Of a DNA stretch of 64,000 nucleotides, positions 26,351 through 35,570 are shown piece by piece. The DNA comes from Proteiniclasticum sp. (GTDB taxonomy: Bacteria; Bacillota; Clostridia; Clostridiales; Clostridiaceae): positions 75,081-139,080 of the forward strand of contig NZ_DOPX01000014.1 of assembly GCF_003514505.1 (NCBI RefSeq), written 5' to 3'. The position numbers and the translations under genes are program-made. Below the pieces are notes generated by a model. That model ran no database searches. It saw nothing but the letters and a program-made list of their open reading frames with translations, and was not told the origin of the DNA. Within the stretch, counting starts at the first letter, position 1; every line of letters begins with the position of its first letter.

Positions 26351-27781
26351 CTATAGTTTTTTCGCAAGTTCGACTTTTAGAGCCTTGCCTTTGATCTTTC
26401 TCTCCTGAAGTCCCTTTAAGGCTAGGGTTCCTTTCGCATTGAGAATATCAATATAGGACCCTTGGTCTTCCACGGTGATGATTCCGATATCCTCTTTAGA
26501 AATCCCTTCTATGGAGCATAGCGTTCCCACAATATCAATGGCTCTGATTTTTTTCTTTTTTCCTCCATTGATATAGAGCTTTGTAATATCCGCATGAGTA
26601 CTTTTTTTCTTGGGTCTGGATCTTCTGAGATTCTTCTGGAACTCCCGGAACGCATCCTTTTCTTCCCGGAAAGGCTTATAATCCATTTCTAAAGGCTCTT
26701 CAAATGTATAGCCTACAAAGTCCTCCACCTCCCGGACTTTTCTCTCATCATATTCAGTGACAAAGTAGATGGCCTGCCCTTCTTTGAAATGCCTACCCAC
26801 TCTTCCTTTTCGATGCACATAGCTTTCTTTTTCCACCGGAAAGTCATAACTGAGGGAAATTTCAAGAAAGGACACATCAATGCCTCTTGCTGCCACGTCT
26901 GTAGCAACCATATAAGGCACTTCCTTTTGTTTGAATCTTTTCATGGCCAGTTCCCGGTCTTTCTGAAGCATGCCGCCATGAATCTTCAGGGCATCCACAT
27001 TGGCCTCTTCCAGCTTTTTATGGAGTTTTCCGCACTGTTCTTTGGTGTTGACGAAGATGATCATCCCTTGGGGTCTTCTTCCATAAAGAAGAGACAGGAG
27101 GGCTTTGAACTTATCCTTTTCTTCCACTTTATAATGAGTTTCCGTGATTTTCAGCTCTTCATCGGTGGTGGCCACAATGGTCTTATACCTGGGCGCCACC
27201 GATTCTGCCAAGGATTTGACCTCTTCTGTGATGGTTGCTGAAAACATCATGGTCTGTTTGATACTTGGCAGATGTCCAATGATTTCCATCATTTCATCAT
27301 GAAATCCCTTATCCAGAAGCTCATCCACCTCATCAATGATGAGGGTATCGATCCGTTCACGATCTATGGTTCCTCTTTTTAAGTGATCCAGTACTCTTCC
27401 GGGAGTCCCGCTGATGGCCTGATATCTGCTCTTCATATCCAGAAGCTGCTCTTTCATAGGCTGCTTGCCGTAAAGAGCCACACAGCGGAGCTTCTTGTAT
27501 CTGCCCAGTGCATCATATTCATTCTTGATCTGAATGGCCAGCTCTCTGGATGGCGCCAGAATTAGCGTATTGGCCTTCTGCTCTTCCCAGTCTGTTCTCT
27601 CGAGAACAGGCATAAGAAAGGCTATGGTCTTTCCACTTCCTGTGGAAGAAGCGCCCAGAATGTTCTCTCCCGCCAGAGCCAGCGGCGCCACTTTTTCCTG
27701 AATCTCCGTAAGCTTCAGAAATCCGAGCGTATTGACCGCCCTTAAAATCTCCTCATCCATTTTTATGTCTTTAAATTCCAT
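26351..27781 (-). CDS. DEAD-box RNA helicase, DbpA/YxiN-like
   Basis: Encodes 476 residues: helicase domain 1 (1-200), domain 2 (210-360) and a C-terminal RRM-like domain (about 400-476, HADITKLYINGGKKKKIRAI), the domain that in DbpA/YxiN binds hairpin 92 of 23S rRNA. Several core motifs depart from the norm: motif I is SSTGSGKT, motif Ib SGTPGR, motif II DEVD rather than DEAD, and motif VI HRKGRVGR. The ATP- and RNA-contact residues GKT, the first Asp-Glu, SAT and the RxGR arginines are kept, so activity is likely. Likely role: late 50S ribosome assembly. Confidence 0.88.
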   Translation of the reverse strand: MEFKDIKMDEEILRAVNTLGFLKLTEIQEKVAPLALAGENILGASSTGSGKTIAFLMPVLERTDWEEQKANTLILAPSRELAIQIKNEYDALGRYKKLRCVALYGKQPMKEQLLDMKSRYQAISGTPGRVLDHLKRGTIDRERIDTLIIDEVDELLDKGFHDEMMEIIGHLPSIKQTMMFSATITEEVKSLAESVAPRYKTIVATTDEELKITETHYKVEEKDKFKALLSLLYGRRPQGMIIFVNTKEQCGKLHKKLEEANVDALKIHGGMLQKDRELAMKRFKQKEVPYMVATDVAARGIDVSFLEISLSYDFPVEKESYVHRKGRVGRHFKEGQAIYFVTEYDERKVREVEDFVGYTFEEPLEMDYKPFREEKDAFREFQKNLRRSRPKKKSTHADITKLYINGGKKKKIRAIDIVGTLCSIEGISKEDIGIITVEDQGSYIDILNAKGTLALKGLQERKIKGKALKVELAKKL

Positions 27782-28120
27782 TTGTTATTATCTCCTATAG
27801 CTGCCTCATGCAGCTCAATATTACCTTTCATTCTTGTATCAAAAAAGCATCCCTTCATTATATGCAATTCTCCGTTACAATGCAAACTTCTTTTCTCTCA
27901 TAATCTTTCAGCGTTGGATCTTATAGGGTCCTGCACCATTTTCTATAGGCACCCCCATGGATAAAAGATCCTGTCTCCATATCTGAAAACTATTTCTATG
28001 GCCAAATTTCATAAATTCTTCAACCAAAAGATAAATGGAAGATGTTATACTATATACGTGTTTTTTTAACGCTTAGATACATAATTGAAAGAATAGACGA
28101 TATAAAACGAGGAAAATAAT
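27782..28120. other. Divergent intergenic region, helicase leader
   Basis: No gene supported. On the minus strand a hairpin with arms AGCTGC/GCAGCT (27799-27804, 27810-27815) ends two bases before the AGGAGA ribosome site (27792-27797) of the helicase, which might influence its translation. A promoter for the DUF368 gene is likely near 28045 (TATACT-like), but the -35 is unclear. Confidence 0.45.
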
Positions 28121-28984
28121 ATGAAAATAAACAGCAGTTTACTTACGATCATAAAAGGACTATTCATCGGCATCGCCAATATCATCCCAGGTGTCAGCGG
28201 AGGAACCATGGCTGTGTCTGTGGGTGCTTATGATGAACTCATCGGCGCTGTGAACCATGTGAGAAAAGACTGGAGAAAAAGTGCAAAAACCTTAGCACCT
28301 TATGTCATTGGAGCAGGGATTGGTATTGGGCTTCTCTCCTTTGTCATTGAAGGGGCCATGGCGACATATCCTCTTGCCACCGCATGTCTTTTCCTGGGAC
28401 TCATACTAGGAGGAGTACCAACATTATGGAATAAAGCAAAATCCTATAAAGTTTCATGGCCTGAAGTCCTGTCCTTTATCATCATGGCTGGGACCATTGT
28501 CTTCATGACCTTCACTAAAACCTCCGATGCGGCATCCGGTCCATTTTCGCTGGATCCCGTTTCCCTGTTCCTGCTCTTCGTGGTAGGAATCATCGCTGCC
28601 GCCACCATGGTGATCCCTGGGGTCAGCGGTTCTCTTGTGCTCATACTCCTGGGTTATTACAACAGAATTTTAGAAACCCTCTCTTCATTCATAAGAGGTG
28701 TGCTTTCTTTAAATCTCCAGTCTGCATTAGACAACTTTCTGCCGCTCCTGCCCTTTGGTATTGGAGTGCTGCTTGGTATAGGACTTGTGGCAAAACTCAT
28801 TGAGTGGCTCTTTGAGAAGTTTCCGTCCATCACTTATGCAGGAATCATCGGTCTTGTAGCCGCATCACCTGTGGCAATCTTCCATGAAATCTCTTTGGCA
28901 TCTATAACACCCATGATGATACTTACTGCAGCCATAGCATTGACCATAGGTTTTTACATCTCCATGAAGCTTGGAGAGAAATAA
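28121..28984 (+). CDS. DUF368 domain membrane protein (PopT-type, undecaprenyl phosphate translocase family)
   Basis: Encodes 287 residues with about eight membrane helices. The two internal copies of the family's key motif are clear: NIIPGVSGGTMAVSVGAYDEL near the start (in part) and MVIPGVSGSLVLILLGYYN near residue 165, an inverted-repeat layout like other small transporters. Members of DUF368 have been shown to recycle undecaprenyl phosphate across the membrane for cell-wall synthesis. The ATG at 28121 is preceded by an AGGAAAATA site. Single gene with a strong terminator. Confidence 0.88.
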   Translation: MKINSSLLTIIKGLFIGIANIIPGVSGGTMAVSVGAYDELIGAVNHVRKDWRKSAKTLAPYVIGAGIGIGLLSFVIEGAMATYPLATACLFLGLILGGVPTLWNKAKSYKVSWPEVLSFIIMAGTIVFMTFTKTSDAASGPFSLDPVSLFLLFVVGIIAAATMVIPGVSGSLVLILLGYYNRILETLSSFIRGVLSLNLQSALDNFLPLLPFGIGVLLGIGLVAKLIEWLFEKFPSITYAGIIGLVAASPVAIFHEISLASITPMMILTAAIALTIGFYISMKLGEK

Positions 28985-29004
28985 TTATAAAATTAATCCA
29001 TACT

Positions 29005-29046
29005 AAAACACCTGATTTCAACTTGTTCGAAATCAGGTGTTTTCTA
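29005..29046 (+). terminator. Terminator of the DUF368 gene
   Basis: Fifteen-base perfect arms 29005-29019 and 29029-29043 with a T run. The long A run on the other side makes it able to end the minus-strand operon as well. Confidence 0.85.
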
Positions 29047-29088
29047 CTATGAAAAGCCCTACATGAGGCAGGGTCATCCTATCAAGTC

Positions 29089-29325
29089 TCACTGAAGACT
29101 TGATAAAAAAGCTCTCATTCTGGATACGCTTCTCAGATCCTCCATACAGAAATCTTTTCTGTCAATTCTTCTTCCCAGCCGAACCTCAAGATACATAATC
29201 AGATTCACCATGGACAGGGAATCCAGAAGCCCGTTATCCAGAAGATCCATATCCTCTTCCAGCTCCATTATATCCAATCCAAAAATCTCAAGCAGTGCAT
29301 CCGTTACGATTTCATTTCCTTCCAC
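29089..29325 (-). CDS. Stand-alone carrier protein (acyl/peptidyl carrier)
   Basis: Encodes 78 residues, the size of a free carrier such as DltC. The phosphopantetheine attachment serine is in DNGLLDSLSMVNLIMYLE. The frame is open upstream to 29373, but the GTG at 29325 lies 8 bases after GAGGGG and gives a normal-length carrier (VEGNEIVTDALLEIF, read as Met at the start). It is the last gene of the operon, 28 bases after the adenylation gene. It would receive the acyl group activated by that enzyme. A holo-carrier synthase must come from elsewhere in the genome. Confidence 0.85.
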   Translation of the reverse strand: MEGNEIVTDALLEIFGLDIMELEEDMDLLDNGLLDSLSMVNLIMYLEVRLGRRIDRKDFCMEDLRSVSRMRAFLSSLQ

Positions 29326-29353
29326 TTTCTTCACCCCTCGTTGTTTACTTACC

Positions 29354-30880
29354 TTACGAATATAACTTCTCATGATGAAGCCTCATGGCATACCGGTCAA
29401 TTTTCCCACTGCTGTTTTTGGGAAAGACATCCATTTCTATGATTTTCTGTGGAATCATATACGAAGGAAGCCTCTCTTTCAGTCCTTTCCTGATGTCCAA
29501 AAACAGCTTCGACCGGTTCTCATACTTTGAAGTAAGGGTCACATAGGCCACAAGAAACTTCACCGTACCTTCCTGATCCACAACAGGCCTAACCACGCTC
29601 TGATGTATCCATTCTTCCTCATTGAGTGCGCTCTCCACTTCCTCCAGCTCCACGCGATATCCACCAATTTTGACTCTGTTGTCCAATCTTCCAAGATAAT
29701 AATAAAGCCCTTCTTTTTTCATCATAAGATCTTTGGTCCGAAATCCTCTCCTCCCAGAATCTGTCACAAAAAAGGCTCGGTTCGTTTCCTCCGCCAGTTT
29801 GTAATAACCATCACAGAGTCTACTGGAGAGGATAACCAGTTCGCCTTTTTCTCCCTCAGACACCGGATTTCCTTCTTCATCAACAAGCACTGCCTCTATA
29901 GAAGGAACTGCTTTTCCAAGAGGAATCCTCTCTTCCGTAAGTTCTTCTACTGCTTCCTTTGTCAGTGTGCAGCCAATGGCTACCGTGGTCAGCTCTGTCG
30001 AGGCATACTGAATCTTCACTGTGATCTTCGGAAACCTTCTAAACACTTCCTTCACAAGCTCTTTTCCGCAGACCTCTCCTGCTAAGGCGATGGACTTCAC
30101 CTTCGGAAGATAGAGTGCAGAAAACCTCTCATCCATCAGAAGCATACTGCAGGATGTGGCAATGAATCCCAGATACTCCGGTTGAATCTTAAGATAGAGA
30201 TCCAGAAGCTTCCCAGGGTCTTTCTGATAGTCGGATGGGACCGCATAAAGCGTTGATCCCATGAGAACCATAGTTCGATAGACATGCTGCATATGGGCTG
30301 AAAACATATAGGAGAAGTTGTTCATGACCTTTTCTTGATGTCCCCCAATATAAAACTCCTCCGGTGCAAGAAAAAGATTTTCCAGATCCCCCAGGGCATT
30401 CATCACGCCTTTCGGATTTCCGGTACTTCCGGAAGTATAAAGCAGCGCCATCATTTCTCCATAGGAAAGCCAGGACTCTTCTGAAACCTTCTCCTTCCTG
30501 TACTCATATATAATCTCCAGAAGCTCTAATTCTTTGATCACAGGGACTTCGTCTTGGCTTAAATCTTCCTCCGAAAATGAAATCACCAAGGAAGCCTCTG
30601 AATCTTTCAAGATAAAGAGAGCTCTTTCCTTTGGTAAGGATGACGTAATGGGCACATACGCTCTCCCTGATTTCAGGCAGGCAAACATCACCGAGAGATA
30701 CTCGTTCTCCTTATCGCCGATGATCATGACCTTTGCTTTTGGCTCCAGTGTATTTAAGAAGTATGAAGCCAGGGCATCCGAACGCTCCTGAAGCATCCGA
30801 AAAGTCATCCTATTGCCATGGATATCAACGGCACATACATCACTGGACTGTGCTCTTTTTCTCAGCATCTCCAAGATCAT
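29354..30880 (-). CDS. Stand-alone adenylation enzyme (AMP-binding, DltA/NRPS A-domain-like)
   Basis: Encodes 508 residues, the size of DltA. Core motifs: A3 LLYTSGSTGNPKGV (146-159), A5-like YASTELTTVAIG, A7-like RTKDL, A8-like GRLDNRVKIGGYRVELEEVE and A10 PKNSSGKIDR with the catalytic Lys. In the A4 region (187-204, NNFSYMFSAHMQHVYRTM) there is no Asp, although amino-acid-activating enzymes keep one there to bind the alpha-amine. So the substrate may be a carboxylic acid without an alpha-amino group; this is inference from a hand alignment. The start overlaps the condensation gene by 41 bases. Confidence 0.85.
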   Translation of the reverse strand: MILEMLRKRAQSSDVCAVDIHGNRMTFRMLQERSDALASYFLNTLEPKAKVMIIGDKENEYLSVMFACLKSGRAYVPITSSLPKERALFILKDSEASLVISFSEEDLSQDEVPVIKELELLEIIYEYRKEKVSEESWLSYGEMMALLYTSGSTGNPKGVMNALGDLENLFLAPEEFYIGGHQEKVMNNFSYMFSAHMQHVYRTMVLMGSTLYAVPSDYQKDPGKLLDLYLKIQPEYLGFIATSCSMLLMDERFSALYLPKVKSIALAGEVCGKELVKEVFRRFPKITVKIQYASTELTTVAIGCTLTKEAVEELTEERIPLGKAVPSIEAVLVDEEGNPVSEGEKGELVILSSRLCDGYYKLAEETNRAFFVTDSGRRGFRTKDLMMKKEGLYYYLGRLDNRVKIGGYRVELEEVESALNEEEWIHQSVVRPVVDQEGTVKFLVAYVTLTSKYENRSKLFLDIRKGLKERLPSYMIPQKIIEMDVFPKNSSGKIDRYAMRLHHEKLYS

Positions 30881-32198
30881 ACGATGTTCCCTCCTTCTCC
30901 TCGAGAAACTCCTTCAGCAGAAAGCCTGAATGATCCAGAACATCCCGGATGAGGTAACGATAAGATACCAGAAGATTTTTGATGTTCTCCTCCTGGAATC
31001 TTTTTTTCTGATACCGGAGTTCAAAACAAATCTCATGGTTTTTCGGCATATCAAAAATTGCCGCATAAAGCTGAGAGACATTGGTATTGGACCAGAACAT
31101 TCTTCCCTTGGGATAGCTTTCCTGGAACACAGCTTCATAATCCATATAGGAGAAAAGTATCCAATTGAAGTTGAAGTTGAGACCATGGGAAAGACATAAT
31201 CCGTATGATAGAGGGGTCACATCCAGTGTGCTGAACCGGATATGGCGGAGCATCTCCAGATTCTCCTCGTAGTTTCTTTTCGCAAAGGACGCAAATGTTT
31301 CTTCCGGGTTCACTTCAATGAGAAGCGGTGGGGAGTTCATCATGCATCCCATGGTCTGCCTGCTTCTGCCATCCATTCTTCCATAGTTCAATGTACCGAA
31401 GGTGAAGGTGGTATTCCCTTGAATCCTGTATATAAGAAGCGCTGCCATGGACTCCAAGAGACTTGGCATAGAAACCTGCAGCTCTTTCTTAAGACTGGTG
31501 AGCCCTTCATAAAGGTCTCCCCGTAGAAGAATAGATTTTGAATCGCAGTCAATCTTCATGGATCTTTTCCCTCCCGGGAACGAGAAATCCCGTCTCATTC
31601 TGAGCTTTTCCCTCCAGTAGGTCTGATCTTCTTTAAATGCTTTGCTTTGTCGGTACTCTTTCTCTTTCTCTACAAACTCTCTGTAGGAGCTGCTGCTTGC
31701 AGGAGGCACAGGCAGCTTCTCCTCATAGCACCGGTTCAGCATACGGATTTCTTTCGCCAGAAGCTTCATGCTGTAACCATCGGTGAGAAAGTGATGCATC
31801 TGAATCCATAAAGTCAGATCCCCCGACGCTCTTCTCAGCACTTTGATGGAGTAGAGCTGATCTTTCAGAAGCCGGATCCCCCGGTCCTTTTCATTTTGAA
31901 GCCAGCTCTCATATTCTTCTTCGGTGTAAAAGGGGACTACTTCAAACTTCTCCGGCTGAAAAGATCGGATGTATTGACGCCAGTGCCACGGGAAACGGTA
32001 TACAGGCACCAGGCGGAAACAGTCATTTCTCGAAATAAGATCATTCCCGATCCTCTGAAGCCTCTCCACTGTGCCCCCTTTCCATTCAAAAGCACAGGTC
32101 AGCGTATTCAGTTTCGACAGATTCTTAAAATCAGTCTGGGAAATCATCCCTAGAATCAGTGTGTATTGTGCCATGGAAAGTGAAAACAGATCTTCCAT
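30840..32198 (-). CDS. Stand-alone condensation-domain protein
   Basis: Encodes 452 residues, about one NRPS condensation domain and nothing else. Motif C1 is near the start (LFSLSMAQYTLI), the catalytic C3 motif HHxxxDG is intact as HHFLTDG (His135, His136, Asp140), and the C5 region reads TMGCMMNSPPLLIEV. Free-standing condensation enzymes join a carrier-bound acyl group to a second carrier-bound or a soluble nucleophile. A start 15 codons upstream would overlap the transporter; ATG at 32198 gives MEDLFSLSMAQ and follows AGGGGG. Lies 14 bases after the transporter gene and overlaps the adenylation gene by 41 bases. Confidence 0.85.
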   Translation of the reverse strand: MEDLFSLSMAQYTLILGMISQTDFKNLSKLNTLTCAFEWKGGTVERLQRIGNDLISRNDCFRLVPVYRFPWHWRQYIRSFQPEKFEVVPFYTEEEYESWLQNEKDRGIRLLKDQLYSIKVLRRASGDLTLWIQMHHFLTDGYSMKLLAKEIRMLNRCYEEKLPVPPASSSSYREFVEKEKEYRQSKAFKEDQTYWREKLRMRRDFSFPGGKRSMKIDCDSKSILLRGDLYEGLTSLKKELQVSMPSLLESMAALLIYRIQGNTTFTFGTLNYGRMDGRSRQTMGCMMNSPPLLIEVNPEETFASFAKRNYEENLEMLRHIRFSTLDVTPLSYGLCLSHGLNFNFNWILFSYMDYEAVFQESYPKGRMFWSNTNVSQLYAAIFDMPKNHEICFELRYQKKRFQEENIKNLLVSYRYLIRDVLDHSGFLLKEFLEEKEGTSYDLGDAEKKSTVQ

Positions 32199-32212
32199 AA
32201 ACGTGTATCCCC

Positions 32213-33601
32213 CTAGATAAACAGAAAAGCAAACGGAATCCAAAGAGCAAGGAGTAGGGCCCAGATGGTGGATACAATGGTTCCTGCTGTAAAGAGCTCT
32301 TTCATTTTATAGGATCCTTTGGCATAGGAAACCATGACCACAGGATCAAAAGGAATGAGGAGAACGCAGCTGGCCATGGCTGCCACAATAAAACTGATCA
32401 TTCTGGGATCATATCCATAGGAAACTGAAAGAACCGCAAAGCTTGAAGCATAAAGAACCACAATGGCCGATGCAGTGGGTATAAGAAGATGTGTCCAGTT
32501 TACCAGCAGGGCAATGATCAGGAGAAAAACCGGGAGCACTGTATTGGTGAAATACGGCGATATGGCCGTCACAAGAAAAGCAGTCACCCCTGTTTCCACT
32601 AGAGCTGCACCTACGGACAATATGGCGCTGCAGATGAGAATGGTATCCCATCCACATTCCCTGGAATATTCCTTCCACGTGAGCATATCCAAGCCCGGAA
32701 GAAAAAAGACCGTGAGTGTCAGTACAGAAACCATCGTCACATTAAGCCAGGGGACCCAGGAGGTCATCACCCAGAGAACAAACGTTACGAGAAGAATCAT
32801 CAGTGCATTTTTGTCATAGCTCGAGAGCTTCTCGTGATTGTGCATCTCCTTCAGGACTTTTTCCATGACTCCGCCTTCCAAAGGCTTCACCTTAAAAAAC
32901 AGAGTCAGTATGGGCACAGAGAGGAAAATAAGGACCAAAGCCAATGGAATTCCCAGAAGCATCCATTCTGTAAATAGGACCTTCTGTCCCGTAGCTTCCT
33001 CCACCAAAGTAATGGCCAGTACATTCAGTGAGCTTCCGGCAGGAGTCATCATCCCTCCAAAAACAGCCCCAAAAGGCACAGACATCATCATCGCTTTTCC
33101 CAAAGGACTCTTCTCCATATCCTCTCCCATGGCATGAAGCACTCTGGCAGCAAGGCCTGTCATAATGACTGCGCAGGGCACGTTGGAAACCACAGAGGAA
33201 ATGAGCGCAGTGCCCAGCATAAAGGCACCCACCACATAAAGAGGGCGCCCCTGGGACTTTGCCAGGAGAAAAACAGCAAGCCTTTCTGGGATTGAGGATT
33301 TTAGTAAAACCATGGAGATGCCATAACAGGCCATGAGAAAAAGAAAGAGCGTGGTCATGGCATTTTTCAGGGACTGATCAAAAGTGACCACACCAAGAAG
33401 CGGAAGCAAAACCAAAAGAAGCGGTGCAACAATTCCAGGCGGTATAGGCTCTGTAATGAGCATCAGAAGAGCAGCGGCAAGGATGGCGATACCTCGGACA
33501 GGTGCCGTAGAAAGAGTACCTGCATCAGAAACAAGAAGCGCAGCAGCTATCATGAGCACAGTTCCAATGACCCCAACAATTCTTTTCTTTTCTGCTTTCA
33601 T
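32213..33601 (-). CDS. SLC13/DASS family transporter
   Basis: Encodes 462 residues with about eleven membrane helices. The two substrate-site loops of the divalent-anion:Na+ symporter family are visible: SNVPCAVIMTGLAARV (S-N-x type) with GMMTPAGSSLNVLA in the first half, and TASAIVVLYASSFA in the second. Family members import dicarboxylates, citrate or sulfate, usually with sodium. First gene of the operon with the condensation, adenylation and carrier genes, so it may supply their acid substrate or move the product. The region upstream (33602-33871) is AT-rich and holds the shared promoter zone with the transglutaminase gene. Confidence 0.85.
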   Translation of the reverse strand: MKAEKKRIVGVIGTVLMIAAALLVSDAGTLSTAPVRGIAILAAALLMLITEPIPPGIVAPLLLVLLPLLGVVTFDQSLKNAMTTLFLFLMACYGISMVLLKSSIPERLAVFLLAKSQGRPLYVVGAFMLGTALISSVVSNVPCAVIMTGLAARVLHAMGEDMEKSPLGKAMMMSVPFGAVFGGMMTPAGSSLNVLAITLVEEATGQKVLFTEWMLLGIPLALVLIFLSVPILTLFFKVKPLEGGVMEKVLKEMHNHEKLSSYDKNALMILLVTFVLWVMTSWVPWLNVTMVSVLTLTVFFLPGLDMLTWKEYSRECGWDTILICSAILSVGAALVETGVTAFLVTAISPYFTNTVLPVFLLIIALLVNWTHLLIPTASAIVVLYASSFAVLSVSYGYDPRMISFIVAAMASCVLLIPFDPVVMVSYAKGSYKMKELFTAGTIVSTIWALLLALWIPFAFLFI

Positions 33602-33871
33602 ACAATCCCGCCTACTGTTTATTCTTGGAATGGAAACATATTATATCTTGTAAGAAAATTTTACGTTTTATGTCGTTTGATGTCAAATATTTAACGACCA
33701 ATAAACAATAGAAGATATTAATTTTAAATTAAAATAAAAATAGTTGTATTCATAAATTATTCAGTTGTGAATATTTGTGATTCCATACGATTCATGGCGT
33801 TTTTTTCTTGTAGCTATTCTATTCTCTTCAACTGTATAATAAATTATCAAACACTATAAAGGAGATCTGCC

Positions 33872-35254
33872 ATGAAGGTAGTACTTCGAAAAGTAATTCT
33901 ACTGATTCTACTGGGTCTACTGATTACTCCCCTGACATCCAATACTCCCAGAGATACGAAGAAGGTAAAGGAAACAGTACAGGAACACACGGAAGCTTCT
34001 CCCAATGCAGCTGTCTCTTCCGGGTCCTTCTTGTCTGCTGAGGCCTCCAGGGGCACTTCCGCGATGTATAGGGAGTCTGATTATGAGAAAATCAAAACCC
34101 GGTTTCTTCAAGCTGTAGCAGCCTATGAAGACACGGTTTCCTTGGAGGAGTTTCATCTTTCCAGCAGCCAAGCCTTTGAAATCTACTATAGGCTTTATAA
34201 TGAGACACCTCATTTTTTCTATCTCAGCTACAGTACCTCAGCACTGATCAGCGAGGATAATGAGGTCCTTCAGTTGAACCTGGATTACTATTATCCAAAG
34301 TCCATGATTCCGGTCATGGAAAAGGAGCTGAAGGAAAAGATTACCCTGTTTCTCTCAGAGCTTGAGGAAGGCTGGACCGACTTTGAAAAAGCACTTTATG
34401 TCTATGACAAGCTGATTCTGGAAACCAGTTATACCCCTGGTGAAAAGGACTCCCTCTATTCTGTCTATGGTGTGTTTTTAGAAAACCAAGCAGTCTGTCA
34501 GGGGTATGCATCCGCATATACGCTCATCATGAGGGATTATCTCGGAATCGAGACCCACTACATCTATTCAAAAGAGATGAATCACGCCTGGAACCTGATC
34601 CGTTTGAATGGACAGTACTATCATGTGGACGCCACCTGGGGCGACCCCCAGCCCGATGAGCCAGGCAGAGTGAATCACAGGTTCTTTCTTCTTAGCGATG
34701 ACGCCATGAGAAACGTAGAGCCCGTTCATAAAAACTGGATCTCTCCTTATCCAGCCACAGACGCTATGTATGATGAATCCTCTTATAAAACCATCCAAAC
34801 GGGTCTGATTCCCACAGAACAGGAATGGCTCGGTATCGATGGAGATGGCGCTCTACTCTTCTATAATTTTGAAAGAGGTGTTTTCCGTTATGGAAATCGC
34901 CTGACCAGATTGTGGTCTCCCATAGAGGATGTGATGGGCCACTATGCCAAAAATTACAGCACACTCCTAAAAGCCCAGAACATCATCTATTTTCATGACC
35001 ACGCCTCCATTTACTCCATGGATCCCCTCACAAATAAAACCATAAAGATCTTCACCAAGAGCCCACAGGATGGTTTCATATACGGGATCTCTGCTAAAGG
35101 CTCTGATCTGACTTACTATCTGAAAAAGGAACTGGATCAGGAGGAGTACCTCTTAAAAACTCTCGATCTTAGGCCATTCTCTTTCACCACGGGTACTGAG
35201 AAGCGCTACTCTTTGAGGCTTCAGTGGATGGCAAGGTCTCTTCTCATGAACTGA
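33872..35254 (+). CDS. Exported transglutaminase-like domain protein
   Basis: Encodes 460 residues. The N terminus is a signal peptide or membrane anchor (VVLRKVILLILLGLLITPL) followed by a Ser/Thr/Glu-rich linker to about residue 65. The transglutaminase-like domain (about 90-260) has a full catalytic triad: Cys209 in AVCQGYASAY, His238 in MNHAWNLI and Asp253 in HVDATWGD. The C-terminal 190 residues have short beta repeats of the kind seen in bacterial beta-propeller or cell-wall-binding parts. It could act as a protease or crosslinker at the cell surface. ATG preceded by AAGGAGAT. Confidence 0.87.
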   Translation: MKVVLRKVILLILLGLLITPLTSNTPRDTKKVKETVQEHTEASPNAAVSSGSFLSAEASRGTSAMYRESDYEKIKTRFLQAVAAYEDTVSLEEFHLSSSQAFEIYYRLYNETPHFFYLSYSTSALISEDNEVLQLNLDYYYPKSMIPVMEKELKEKITLFLSELEEGWTDFEKALYVYDKLILETSYTPGEKDSLYSVYGVFLENQAVCQGYASAYTLIMRDYLGIETHYIYSKEMNHAWNLIRLNGQYYHVDATWGDPQPDEPGRVNHRFFLLSDDAMRNVEPVHKNWISPYPATDAMYDESSYKTIQTGLIPTEQEWLGIDGDGALLFYNFERGVFRYGNRLTRLWSPIEDVMGHYAKNYSTLLKAQNIIYFHDHASIYSMDPLTNKTIKIFTKSPQDGFIYGISAKGSDLTYYLKKELDQEEYLLKTLDLRPFSFTTGTEKRYSLRLQWMARSLLMN

Positions 35255-35276
35255 TGAATCTTCTGATCTGCAAAAG

Positions 35277-35311
35277 AAAAACGCCAGTGATCATTCACTG
35301 ACGTTTTTTCT
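35277..35311 (+). terminator. Terminator of the transglutaminase-like gene
   Basis: Hairpin with CAGTGA/TCACTG core (35285-35300) extended by AACG/CGTT, then six T. Confidence 0.75.
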
Positions 35312-35312
35312 T

Positions 35313-35359
35313 TGGAGCTACTAGCCAGAATCGAACCGGCGACCTGCTGAATACGAATC
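35313..35359 (-). repeat. Degenerate copy of the tRNA-Thr 3' half (possible att site)
   Basis: About 42 of 47 positions match the tRNA-Thr gene at 39579-39625, from the CCA end through the T arm and variable region into the anticodon loop, where similarity stops. The changes would break the T stem partly, so it is not a functional tRNA. Confidence 0.7.
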
Positions 35360-35435
35360 CGAAACTTTACTTGTTATATCTTAGTATCACTTCCCGTAAC
35401 CCATTAGGATATGTAACGATAAATCCATATGGATT

Positions 35436-35570
35436 CATGAAACTTTCTCGCAGTGGATACTGTGACTGGAAGAAACGGAAGGAAGAAGGAAAAGATGTAT
35501 GCTGATGAGATCAAAGAAATCTATGATAAGAGCAACGGAACCTATGAGGGTGATCGTGTGTCAAGAATGT
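35436..35570 (+). pseudogene. Relic of an IS3-family transposase (OrfB start)
   Basis: Reading across one frameshift near 35502 gives LSRSGYCDWKKRKEEGK then YADEIKEIYDKSNGTYEGD, the typical N-terminal HTH_21 region of IS3-family OrfB (SRSGYYxW...EIKEIxxxSxGTYG). The frame then stops and the catalytic DDE domain is missing. No terminal inverted repeats are recognisable. Confidence 0.65.
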
